Source of the DNA: Malaya genurostris
Lineage: Eukaryota > Arthropoda > Insecta > Diptera > Culicidae
NCBI RefSeq assembly: GCF_030247185.1
Contig: NC_080572.1
Coordinates: forward strand, 233,555,336 to 233,619,335
Direction: 5' to 3'
Length of the DNA stretch: 64,000 nt
The position numbers and the translations under genes are program-made. Each line of letters begins with the position of its first letter. Positions within the stretch are counted from its first letter, which is position 1. The notes under the pieces were generated by a model that saw nothing but the letters and a program-made list of their open reading frames with translations, had not been told where the DNA came from and did not search any database. Shown one piece after another: positions 1-12,800 of the stretch.

Positions 1-701
1 TTTTACAAATAACTAATGAGATTTTACTTGAAATGGATGATTTATTAGTAGAACAATGTGCCAAAATAAATGTGAGTTTTTTATGTCAATCTCGCGGTTA
101 TGTCTCTAAAATTACCTACTACAAGTTTTTCAGTACAAGATCTACGACTTATAACAAAAATTTTATCCATTTACATCAATTCTACATTGTAAATTTGTAA
201 GTTCAAGCATTCTTGCGATCTGTATTTTGTTGGTGTTGGAAATAGATCGATGGAATACCTCCTTAATTAAATGTACGTAAACGGTAATAACTAACACCAA
301 AAACCATGGTTTACATTTGATTCTTAATTGGAAAATGTTGTAAAAAAAACATCGTTCTCTCACATCTGAAACCAGAATCATGATCTTTAAAATCTGTTGT
401 TTCCTCTACAATCGAAAAGGAACATCACATCTAAGACATCGCGTGCATTCCATAGAATCAACATTCATTTGACATAAATCTAATATCAACCACATTTATG
501 TTCTGTAGTTAGTAAAACTGAATGGACATGACCACATCTAAAACAAACGCATGTGTGATAGAGATGCAATCTTTGAATGTTTCTGTAATGTGAATGAGTG
601 GTGTAGTTTTTGTGAACACACATCTAATTACATCAAAGTTTGTTGTGAGCCAATGGAAGAATGAGATGTGTCTTGGCGGTATACGGGTCCGGAACGCTTA
701 C
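1..701. other. intron after the repeat II S6 exon; no feature recognised
   Basis: AT-rich sequence following the GT donor at 701-700 on the minus strand. I found no exon resembling the II-III linker on either strand, so the next coding exon probably lies beyond position 1. Confidence 0.5.
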
Positions 702-830
702 CTCTTTCTTGGATTTTAACTCTTCGGAATTAAAACTGTTGAGTAACAAGGCCAAGAACAAGTTGAGAACCATAAAGTTTCCCATCACCAGCGCCGGTAG
801 GAATATGGCAAAACATGTCGACGCTCCTTG
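702..830 (-). CDS. NaCP60E: NaCP60E exon 17 of those seen: repeat II S6
   Basis: 129 nt, phase 0 at both ends, acceptor ...tcaacag and donor gtaagc. It encodes the pore helix exit and S6 with FLPALVMGNFMVLNLFL and the post-S6 tail NSFNSEELKSKKE. This is the last exon visible in the window. Confidence 0.95.
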
Positions 831-3800
831 CTGTTGAAAAAAGGAAGTTTAAATATAAAAAAAAAAACAATTTGAAATCATAAGATAAGATCCGCACCTC
901 CTCTTCGGCTCTCATACAATCCCAGAGTGGTTCGATCCATTCTCCGCACAGAATTCGAAAAATCATCATGAACGAATGGAAAAAATCATTAAAATTCCAC
1001 CTGTAAAGAACAAATCATGGCACAACTGTGTCCAACCTAGCCGATCGTAACATACCTTGGCACCGGATCAGGTGCAAACTTTTCTGGTGTGTAATCTTTA
1101 GAAAATAACTGCATCCCGATAACAGCAAAAATATAGATAACTATTACCAACACGAATGTCAGATTACCTAAAGCACCTATTGTCGATATGATAATACTGA
1201 GCAGAACCTTCATTGTGGTCCATGATTGTGCTAGTTTCAGTACCCGTAGCTGATTTCAATTACAGATTGGACAATGTCATTAGAATGATTCGATAAATCG
1301 ATAAACCCGGACGATAGATACTTACCAATCGCAACCCTCGCAAAACTGTTAGGCCTTCCATCAGTTCGAAGATTAGATCGAGTAAGCTGGCTGAAACGAT
1401 AATCAGATCGAATATGTTCCAGCCACACAGGAAAAAATCCTTCGACAGGGCCAATACTTTCAATATGCACTCCAGTGTAAAAACCGATGTAAAAACCTAG
1501 GAAGAATATTACGATGGGAAAACAGGATAACATTTTTTTTCAGAAGTGATCCTTCTCACTGACGAGCAAGTAACTTACTCTATTGCCAATATCTAACGCA
1601 TCCCGTACGCTCTCATTCATTCCGTGGTGTTCTAACGCTAAAAACAATGTATTTAAAACAATACACAGTGTGATCCCTAATTCGAACAATGGATCCCTAA
1701 CGATCTGTGGAATAAAAATTATGAATTAGGAAGTGGTTATCATTGTATAGAAATATTTTCAGTAATATTAGGAAATAAATTTAATAGGCAAAGATTTTGC
1801 CTCTTAGAGGATACACATGAGAATCAATTATATTGAGTCTTTATTTGAACTTCGAAGATTTTTGGAAATCAACTGAAACTACCTTTGATTTAAATGGCAT
1901 ATAGATTAAAACAGTGTTTCGAAGTAAATATTTTTGTACCAAGTAAAAATCTCATCAATTCTGCTACGCATAAAGCGTATTGATTTCACTCTTGGCAAAC
2001 GTAATTGTTTTTATACTAAACACAACGGATAACGGAGATGGAATCACCGTTTTGTGACATTATACCTCATTAGCTTTTTCCAAATCAAATATCGGTTTGT
2101 ATAGAGCTTACGTCATGTGAGTTCGAAGTGTTTTAAGTAGGAACTCCAAAAACTGTCGAAACCAGTGAATTCAAAGTTAAAGTGTTCACTTAGGCTGTGA
2201 ACCAACCGGTTAATTTTAACTTTTGGTTAAAATCTGATACTCGAGTGGTTAATTTGATGTTGTCAAAAATAACCCATGGAGCATGGTTAATTTTTTTTTT
2301 TTTATTCAATATTATAATATAATTTTAAGGCACACTGCTTAAGCTCTAAGATGCCAAGGATATTTACTAATCTTAATTACGACTATATTAAAACTAGAAT
2401 AGTATCATTATGTAATGCCGGTGAATTGGATATTGCATGAGGGTCTTCCATATGGCGTTTGCAAATATCCATGTTGGCCGCATCCTTCGGTCCGTGTGGG
2501 TCCGCGGGAAACACCCCCAGGCTACGAAGGCCTGGCGGGTGGCCCGCATGCTGGTTTTCGACTGGAGCGGTCTTCCCTGGACGATGATGGTGATGTTACG
2601 GAAGAGATGAAGAAAAAAAAAGTAAATATTGTGGAAACGGGGTAAAACAGGGGATGTGGGGACAAAATGTCTGAAAACGATAGAGATCTAATTAGTTGCC
2701 ATCGAAATGGTGAAGAGACAGGGAAGGGGGAACGAAAAAGTTAGTGACAAAAAAAAGATCTTGTTAGTTCCAATGAAGATGGTGGACAGGGACGGGGATC
2801 GAGAGAATCGGGCGGATGTTAGTGTCGAACCTGTAGGTGGAGTTTATACTTTCTGAACGAGGATAAACACATTACACTTGTATATCAATGTGTTTAATGG
2901 CGTTTTCGTTTTTAATTTGCACTACACCGGTGCAGTGCTACACTGAGGCATGAATAAACGAACAAAAATGACGAAAACATAAACAGTAACCATTGACTAC
3001 AATAAACGATTCCATTGCACAGAGCTACACCAAACTTTTGATGAGTGCTACACCAGTGGTATCGGTGCAGAAAAAGTGTAGCACTGGTGTAGTGCAATTG
3101 GTAAAAACGAACGGTTTCAGTGCAGCTTTCGCTACACCAGTGTAGTGCAATTTAAAAACGAAAACGACATAAGGTACTGGTATATGAGAAGCATATATGA
3201 ACTATCCCGACTCGCCAACACATCCCGAACCGGAACCTCAGGCGGTCTACCTCGGGCCCTAAGGGATTCCAGTAGCTTCGACCTGGCGTCACGATACTCT
3301 ACGCACGACCACACGACATGCTCGATGTCCTGATAACCGTCGCCACAGGTGCAGAGACCGCTCTCCACGATCCCGATACGCCGGAGATGTGCGTTGAATG
3401 TATAGTGATTTGACATGAGCCGTGACATAACGCGAATGAAATCACGACTCATGTTCATCCCCTTGAACCAAGGTTTCGTCGATACCTTAGGGATAATGGA
3501 GTGTAGCCATCGTCCCAGTTCGCCATTGCTCCATGAAGTTTGCCAACTTTCGAGAGTTTTCTGACGAGAGATACTGAAAAATTCATTGAAGCAGATTGGT
3601 CTTTCATAAATATCACCTTCCAATGCGCCCACTTTAGCCAATGAGTCTGCCTTTTCATTGCCCGGAATGGAACAATGCGAAGGGACCCAGACTAACGATA
3701 TTAAATAAGACCGTTCAGATAAAGTTCTCAAATGTTCCCGTATTTTCCCCAGGAAATATGGGGGATACTTTCCTGGCTTCATTGCCCGGAGAGCTTCTAT

Positions 3801-6800
3801 TGAGCTTAGACTGTCCGTAACAATGAAATAATGGTCTTTGGGCAAGGTTTCAATGATCTCGAGGGTGTACTGAATAGCAGCTAATTCTGCGACGTAAACT
3901 GAAGCCGGATCACTGAGTTTGTAAGAAGCGGTGATGTTTTGATTGAAGATGCCGAAGCCTGTGGACCTGTCGATGTTTGATCCGTCAGTGTAAAACACCT
4001 TTTCACAGTTGACTGTTCTAAATTTATTATAGAAAATATTTGGGGCCACTTGAGGGCGCACGTGATCCGGAATTCCATGAATTTCTTCTCTCATGGATGT
4101 GTCGAAAAACACAGTAGAATCAGAAGTATCCAAGAAATGAGCACGGTTGGAAACAAACGAAGAAGGATTAATATTCTGAGCCATGTAATCAAAATACAAG
4201 GACATAAAACGGGTCTGAGAATTGAGCTCGACAAGCCTTTCGAAGTTTTCAATCACCATCGGATTCAAGATATCGCATCGGATAAGCAATCGATATGAGA
4301 GATCCCAGAATCGATTTTTCAACGGTAATACGCCCGCGAGCACTTCGAGACTCATCGTATGAGTCGACTGCATGCAACCCAAGGCAATACGCAAACAACG
4401 ATACTGAATTCTTTCCAGTTTAATGAAATGGGTGTTCGCGGCGGATCGGAAGCAGAAGCATCCATATTCCATTACGGACAATATCGTTGTTTGGTAAAGC
4501 CTGATCAGGTCTCCTGGGTGGGCACCCCACCAAGTTCCGGTTATTGTGCGAAGAAAATTGATTCTCTGCTGGCATTTTTGTTTCAGATATCTAATGTGAC
4601 ATCCCCAGTTGCCTTTGGAATCGAACCAGACCCCGAGATATTTAAATGTGAAGACCTGAGCTATGGTTTCACCCCCTAGTTGAAGCTGTAGTTGTGCTGG
4701 TTCTCGCTTCCTTGAAAATACAACCAGCTCAGTTTTCTCCGTAGAGAACTCGATACCCATTTGAAGAGCCCATGTCGACAAGTTGTCGAGGGTATCTTGC
4801 AATGGTCCTTGGAGATCGGCAGCTTTGGGTCCTATAATAGACACAACGCTGTCGTCGGCAAGTTGTCTTAGCGTGCAAGATGTGTTGATACATTCATCAA
4901 TGTTGTTTACGTAAAAGTTGTATAAAAGGGGGCTTAAGCATGAGCCCTGAGGAAGACCCATGTAACTGAATCGTATTGTCGACAAATCACCATGCGCGAA
5001 ATACATGTATTTCTCGGACAACAGATTATACAAAAAGTTATTCAAAATTGGTGAAAGACCTTGCTGATGCAGCTTCTCAGATAGGATGTTTATGGAAACT
5101 GAATCAAAAGCCCCCTTGATGTCTAGGAAAACTGACGCCATTTGTTCTTTACGAGCAAATGCCATTTGAATTTCGGTTGAGAGCAACGCAAGACAATCGT
5201 TCGTTCCTTTGCCCCTGCGGAAGCCGAATTGTGTATCTGAAAGTAAGCCATTAGTCTCGACCCAATTGTCTAGACGAAACAGAATCATTTTTTCGAACAA
5301 TTTCCGGATACAGGAAAGCATAGCAATCGGCCGATACGAATTGTGATCGGAGGCTGGTTTCCCTGGTTTTTGAATGGCGATAACTCTTACTTGTCTATTT
5401 TATTTTTTTATTTTATTTTATTTCGTCAAGCAAATGTAGACTACATATAAATTGTTTACAATGTTCACTTACATACTACACATTATTTCTACGACAAAGC
5501 TTAGATTTGATTTGATTTTTTGACATAGTAAGGTCAAGATGTTCGCAGTATTGATTGTAATGGCGCATTATTCGATTGACTGGACTGTATTTTGCATAAT
5601 TTGTTCTAGCTTGTTTTTCTAAAAATAATTTCCTGGAACGTAGTTGGCGGCTAGGTATATAAAAATTTAATTGCGATAATAATGGAGCTGATTGAATGCG
5701 TTGAGAAATAATGTCGCTGATAAAATAAAGCATTGCAAAGTCGCGGCGTTCTTTAAGTGTTTGTATATTGATAAGCATGCAGCGTGCTTCATATGATGGT
5801 AGAGGAAATGCTGTCCAGTTTAATTTACGAAGTGCATATAAAAGAAATTGTTTTTGAATAGATTCGATGCGTTCTTCGTGAATAATATTGTATGGATTCC
5901 ATACTAGGCTGCAATATTCCAAAATAGGTCTGACATATGTAGTGTATAATAATTTAATTGTGTATGGATCCTGAAAGTTATGACTGAAGCGTTTAATAAA
6001 GCCCAGCATGCTATTAGCTTTATTGATTATGGTATTGTAGTGTTCCACAAAAGTGAGCTTGGAGTCTAATGGCGTTTTCGTTTTTAATTTGCACTACACC
6101 GGTGCAGTGCTACACTGAGGCATGAATAAACGAACAAAAATGACGAAAACATAAACAGTAACCATTGACTACAATGAACGATTCCATTGCACAGAGCTAC
6201 ACCAAACTTTTGATGAGTGCTACACCAGTGGTATCGGTGCAGAAAAAGTGTAGCACTGGTGTAGTGCAATTGGTAAAAACGAACGGTTTAGGTGCAGCTT
6301 TCGCTACACCGGTGTAGTGCAATTTAAAAACGAAAACGACATAAGATTACGCCTAAATCTCTTACAATTTTACATTTTTCTACAAGTTGATTTCCTAGAT
6401 GTATGTTTATAGGTATAGTTTCATTTTTCCTACTGAAAGTTATTGAGTTACATTTTTTTACATTGAGTTGGAGTAGACTTTTGCAGCACCAAATGTGGAA
6501 TAGATTGATTTCGTTCTGGAATATTACAGCGTCGTTGATATTTTTAATTTCCATGAAGAGTTTCATGTCGTCTGCATATATAAGCACTTTCAGATTTTTT
6601 AGTATGAAGGAAATGTCGTTTATATGTAAAATGAAAAGGAGAGGCCCTAAGTGAGAACCCTGAGGTACGCCAGAAGTTACATTAATTGGTTCAGACAGTA
6701 TGTTTTGGAAGCGGACTACCTGTACACGATTCGTTAAGTATGATTTGAGCCATTCAAGAAGAGTATGTTTTATGCCATATTTTTGTAGTCCAGTCATGTG

Positions 6801-9800
6801 GGACAATATTATCCTCAAGAAGCCTATTGAATAAATTCAATAAGCGCCTTTTGGCAGAGTCAGGCAAATTTTTCAACAAGTTGAATTTGATTTTGTCTAA
6901 CCCCGGAGCTTTATTGTTACACGATAAAAGCGCAAGTGAGAACTCGACCATCGAAAAAGGTGTTTCGTTTCTGTTAGATGAGGCGACGCGCATGATCGTC
7001 TGTTCCGGAGCAGAGTCAGGACATACTTTTTTAGCGAAATCGAATATCCAGCGGTTAGAATATTCCTCGCTTTCGTTCGTGGTGTTTTTGTTGCGCATTC
7101 GTCGGGCTGTGTTCCAAAGAGTACTCATTGATGTTTCTCTCGATAATCCGTCTACGAATCGACGCCAATAACCGCTTTTCTTCGCTTTAATCAAGCTTTT
7201 CATCTTAGCGTCCAATGCCGCGTAGTTTCTAAAATTATCAGGTGTTCCGTTTTTCCTAAACTCGATAAATGATGAAGTTCTCTCCGCGTTTAATTCCGAG
7301 CACTCTTTGTCCCACCACGGGTTGGGAGGACGGATGTTAGTTTTCGCGCCGGGTACACGTTTCGTCTGAGCTTGAATCGCGGTGTCGAGAATCAAGCCAG
7401 CCAAAAACGTGTACTCTTCCTCCGGAGGAAGTTCTTGTGTTGTTTCTAGTTTCTCAGATATCGAATTTGTGTAGCATTTCCAATCAATATTTCGTGTGAG
7501 GTCATACGAAACATTGATTGTCTCCGATGGTCTTAATCCGGTGGCGATTGAAATTACGATAGGCAGATGATCGCTACCGTGGGGATCAGGGATTACCTTC
7601 CACGTGCAATCCAACCGTAGCGATGTCGAGCAAAGGGATAAGTCTAGCGCACTTGGTCTTGCTGGTGGTGCAGGAATTCGTGTCATTTCTCCCGTATTCA
7701 AGATTGTCATATTGAAGTTGTCGCAGATATCATGGATCATAGTTGATCTGTTATCATCGTGAAGACAGCCCCATCCCGTACCGTGTGAGTTAAAGTCTCC
7801 TAAGACCAACGTCGGTGCAGGAAGGAGCTCTACGATATCACTGAGCCACCGATGCCCAACCGAGGCTCTTGGGGGAATGTAGATGGAAGCAATGCAAAGG
7901 TCCTTACCTTTGATTGTAACATGACATGCGACAACTTCAATACCTGGTATCGAGGGGAGCTTAATGCGATAGAAAGAATAGCACTTTTTGATCCCTAAAA
8001 GTACTCCTCCATAGGGATCATCTCGATCCAGACGAATAATGTTAAAATCGTGGAAGTTTAAGGGTATTTCAGAAGTTAGCCAAGTTTCGCACAATGCAAA
8101 TGCGTCACATTTCAGATTATTTACTAGAAATTTGAAAGGATCTATTTTTGGGATGATACTTCTACAATTCCACTGTATAACAGTGATTGTATCCGTGACC
8201 TCGGTGGGTGACTTAGCCATCGAAGGATACGATCGCTGAAAGAAGGGGCCATTTTGCAGTCAACTGCTTCAAGAATGTTTTAACTGTAGGAATAAAAGCC
8301 ATTATCAGGCTTTTAAGAGGTTCAGAAATATTGAAAGTAGACATGATCCAGTCCACAATATCAGAGAATTTAACAAACCCAGTATTTGGTAAATTCTCTG
8401 ACTGATCTTTAGGGACTTTCGGGGGTTTTGAAGTCCCAGGAAGTGATGGAAATTCTTGCTCGGAATTTAATTTTCCAAGGCCTGGAGCTTTTTTCTCTGG
8501 TTTTTTGCCATCACTACCAGTTGTTGTAATTTTTCGAGACCCATCAGAGGACATCTTCGAACCCTTACTAGGGAGCTTTTGAGAGGATTTATTTCTTCTC
8601 TTTCTAATTGATGAGCTATGAGGGACAGCCGAAGATGTACCTTCGAGGGGGTCATCATATTCGCTCTCGTCAGTTGACAAGTAAGCGTAAGGATTTTCGG
8701 TAGGTGGCGTAGCACATTTCAACATTTCCGCAAATGAGCGTTTGGAATGTTGCTTGAGTGAACGCTTCATTTTATCCTTACGCAATTTATACACGGGACA
8801 ATCAGAGAGATCATGCGGCCCCTCCTTACAGTAGAGACACTTTTCATTGTCTCCACTGCAGGAGTTATCCGCATGACTCCCTCCACACTTTATACACCGG
8901 GATTTATTGCAACAATGGGATGCTGTATGTCCCAATTGTTTGCAATTGGTGCAGTTCATGACCCGCGGTACATAAAGACGAACAGGTAAACGAACTCGGT
9001 CCAGGAGGACGTAATTAGGCAAAGCCGAGCCAGCGAAAGTCACCCGATACGAGTCTGATGGGATATAGGACTTAGTCCCATCCTCAGCGGTCGATACTGA
9101 ACGCAATTGCTTGCAGTCCAGTATCTTAACGTTCTTGAGTAGGGGGTTTTTAAATCCGCCTGCCCCATGCTTAAGAACGTCCTCGCAAGTCAGACTCGGA
9201 TCGGTGATCACGCCGTCTATCTCGACTTCGCGAGCTGGTACGTATACGCGATACTCCCGCGTGAAATTCTCACTTTGAACGATCTCATTAGCCTGTTTTG
9301 CACTGGCTAACAAGACCCTAAGCTTGTCCGGGCGTACTTTTTCAATTTTTTGTACAGTATTGTATCGCGAGGACAGGTCATTAGAAAGTTTTAGAAGGTT
9401 CAATTTTTTACCATTCGCTTTGGTCCGGATGTAAACCGCATACGGTCCGGCCGAGAGTGCAAGCCCATCGGGATAGCTTCCAATGCGCGATTTATTGCCA
9501 TCTGAAGCATCCATCTGATCATCAAGGGGAAGGTCAGGCAATTTGATATCGCCTGTCATGTCACGGACTTGTGTCCGTGCGGTCAGATTCGGGGTGCAAT
9601 TGAAGTGGTATTAAACAACAGAGCAAATAAAGTTTTACTTAGCTTAAGCTCCAAAACGGTGAACGGCTGCCAATACCCAGTCCGAGGCAACATGGTTCAT
9701 TTTGACAGATCGATAGTTATTTTCCGACACTGCAAAAAATCTCGCAATGAATATGCTAATATTATTTTCTTTAGTTGGAATTATTTTCAGTGGAAAAGAA

Positions 9801-12800
9801 ACCCGAATAACTTTCCGCCCGTCAAATTTTGAAATGGACCAATCCCTATGAGTTTTTTGCGTGAATATTCTTCGGTGTTTTTAATTTTTATTTCAATGGC
9901 CGGCGTTTTAAGTAACAGTTTGAAATTTCATCCACTCATTACGAAACTGCGGTCCGTATGGCCATGCATTACCATGACGAATAAATTGGAATAGATTTGA
10001 GCTCAACTTTAAAGTTTTTTTTTGTATCGTGACAGTTTGAGTTTCAAAAACGCATTGTCCTGTTATCCCAGAATTGGGAATCGGAATCCTATGAAATTTT
10101 GTTTGAGACCATAATTCTTTTCATTTGAATTTTGCTAATGAAACTCGTTTTGGCCTTCTTTGAGGAAACGAATGAGCTTCTCTATTCCCGATAGTTTCGG
10201 AAACCGGTTTAGCTGAAGCCAGTTAAATTCACCGTAAAGATAGTAATAGTGAAGAAGTTCTTTTGATTCGAAGTTTTTTGAATCAGTGTTGCCATCTTTT
10301 AGAAATCGTAGTGCATTCCAAACAATCGGAAACCGAATTCCGGTAAAACTGAAAAAAGTTTATTTGGTCTTCGACTATCAGAATCTTCAAACCCGATAAA
10401 CCCGATTAACTTATTTCAAATTACCATTTTTACACTAATCACCCTGTATCTCCGGAACCGCAAGTCGGATCTGATTAAAAAACAAGAAGGTTGTATGGGA
10501 TTTTAGGACTTTTCATTTGAATATAAGATGGAGGATATCGGTTCAGCCATCTACGAGACAAATTAGTGTCATTATTTTAATTTCGTTGCACGTATCATAC
10601 TGTAGCTCCGGAACTAGCAGTCGAATCCAAATGAAATTCGGGAACCTTGCATGGGAGCATAGGACTTTTTATACGAATCTTAGTTCGCAGAAACGGCTAA
10701 ACCATCTACAACAAAATTGAGTGAAATTATTTGTCACATACACACATTTGCTGTACTCGATGAACTGATTCGAATGGTATATGGATATAAAAAGTTATAA
10801 GGAGTGTATCGAAATTGAGCTATCCACATACATTTGTGTTGTGCGGATGTATTTATGATGGTTTTTTATGCTCAGATCACAGCATGCTGTACTTTTGACT
10901 GTCAGCTTTCATTTGTTTACTTGTTTGTGCGGTTGAAATTCTGCGTTTTTAAAATGTCGCGTATTGAAAATGAGGTGAAAATTAAGGTTCTGGACACATG
11001 GCTAAGTGAAAAGGGTATTACTATGCGAAAATTGGTGAAGCGGTTTGGAATTCATCATGCCAGTGTTAAAACCATCATTAATAAGTTTGAGGAACAGTAT
11101 ACTTTGGATGAGCTACCAGGAAGAGGCAGAATTCCCGGTTCTTCCAAACTGAAGCTGGACCAGAAAGGGGTATCTCTAATCATGAAGAACAAATAAATGT
11201 CAATACATGGATTGGTAAAAAAAAGCAGGAACGAGTGTCGGAATGATCCAGCGTTTCATAAGGCGAAATCACCTGAAGACCTACAAGAAGCAGAAAATCT
11301 CTAAACAAAGTGTAGAATAGAAGAAGCGAGCAGCAACAAGGGCCCGGAAATTGTATTCGCGTCTTTTGTAATGTCCGGATGCACGTGTTTTGATGGACGA
11401 TGAGACTTATGTAAAGGATGATTCAGAAACCCTTCCAGGTCCACAATACTTAACTATGTGGGGAGGATGTGAGCGATGCGGACAGCTCGATTCAAGAGGA
11501 GAAATCCGGTCGAAAGGTACTGGTATGGCAAGCAATATGTTCCTGTGGTTTGAAGTCAACCATTTTTTACACTACCGAAACTATAAATGCAGAAATCTAT
11601 CGATCTGAGTGTCTCCAGAAGAGATTGCTGCCTTTATATAAGAAGCATAGGTCAACTCCACAGTTTTGGCCGGATTTAGCGTCGGCTCACTATAAAAAAC
11701 CACTCTCAATTGGCTTGCGGAAAAAGCGTATAAATTTCGTAGAAAAAAATATCAATCCACCAAATTGCCTTCAGCTTCGACCCATCGAACGTTACTTGGC
11801 AATCGCGAAGAGTTTCTTCAAGAAGACTGGTAAGGTAGCTGGGAACTTGAAGGAGTTCAAAAAAGTGTAGACTCAAGAGTCCAAAAAATGCGATTCAACA
11901 CTTGTCCGGAACTTGATGAAGAGCGTTCGCTCAAAAATTCGAAAATTCGTGAAGGAATAAGTTGAATTTCATCCGGTTTTCATTATGCTCAAGTTTAACC
12001 TCGTACAATAAAGGACCAATTTTTAGTTTGAATAAAATATCGTTTTGTATCATAATTTGAAAGAAAAATTTGTGGAAAGCTTATTTTCGATACACTCCTT
12101 ATTCTTCCCGCAGTTATGGCTTTCTAATACATCTGTCATACTCGAACCGTGCTGAAATCGAAACGAGGCAAAATTCCATGAAATAGACTGCTGTACACAG
12201 TCTATTTGGTGCTTAGAAACAATTGCATACTAACACATGGGCTGAAAAGTCCCGGACCTAGCACATAGATGGCGCTAGTTTTTCATTGCATTCACCTTTT
12301 TTCAGTTATTACTTACCTTTGAAGTTCATATGTTATTGTGCTAAGAGTGACACTACTTTTGTTATTTTCAGTATTAAGGATAAAAAACAATTTCGTGTTT
12401 TTAATTTTACACTGCTTCTTGATGGGAATAGAACCGTTCAAGCAAAGTAATGGCTTGAAAAGTGTTATGGAAACTCCGCTCCATCAGAAACAACAATAAA
12501 ATCTTGGTTTGCTGACTTCAAACGTGGTCGTAGAGACACCGAAGATGCAGAACGCAGTGGATGTCACAAGAAAACATACAAAAAATCACAAAATCGTTTT
12601 GAATGATCGAAAAGTAAAGATTCGGGAGTTAACTGACATCGTAAAGATATCAAAAGAACGTGCTAGCTTTATATTGCATGAGCATTTGACTAAGAGAAAG
12701 CTCTGTTCAAAGTGGGTGTCGCGTTTGCTCACTGTTGACCAAAAAAGAGAACGTGTTGATGATTCTGAGCAGTGTTTGGCCATGTTTAAACATAACAAAC

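Larger units (their letters stand above)
5396..6787 (-). mobile_element. 5'-truncated Jockey-like LINE inserted into the I-group LINE
   Basis: It splits copy 1 ORF2 between the codons for DW and the following RQV. The bases gtc occur on both sides (5393-5395 and 6788-6790). Its 3' end is an (AAAAT)n tail at the low-coordinate side, and its 5' end lies within the RT domain, as expected of incomplete reverse transcription. It is itself split by a 272-bp MITE. A related fragment lies at 21,797-22,200. Confidence 0.87.
2291..9690 (-). mobile_element. I-group non-LTR retrotransposon, copy 1, interrupted
   Basis: Two-ORF LINE on the minus strand: ORF1 with zinc knuckles, ORF2 with endonuclease, reverse transcriptase (RT) and RNase H. 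A T-run at 2291-2303 is the minus-strand poly(A) end. The left flank catggttaattt (from 2282) resembles catggttcattt (from 9691), a plausible target duplication with one mismatch, which would put the 5' end near 9690. The copy is broken by a Jockey-like insertion (5396-6787) and its last ORF2 codons are replaced by a MITE (2898-3169). Subtracting these leaves about 5.7 kb, close to the 6.05-kb copy at 40,039-46,089. The 3' UTR (2304-2890) shows no further feature. The exact ends are inferred. Confidence 0.85.

Noticed and set aside
2415..2645. A 76-codon plus-strand open frame with GC-rich composition
   Set aside because: It lies in the 3' UTR of the minus-strand I-group LINE and has no recognisable domain.
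3145..4679. Plus-strand open frames at 3145-4679, 6403-7171, 42,624-43,470 and 44,204-44,701
   Set aside because: They are antisense shadows of the LINE ORFs, which have full domain support on the minus strand.
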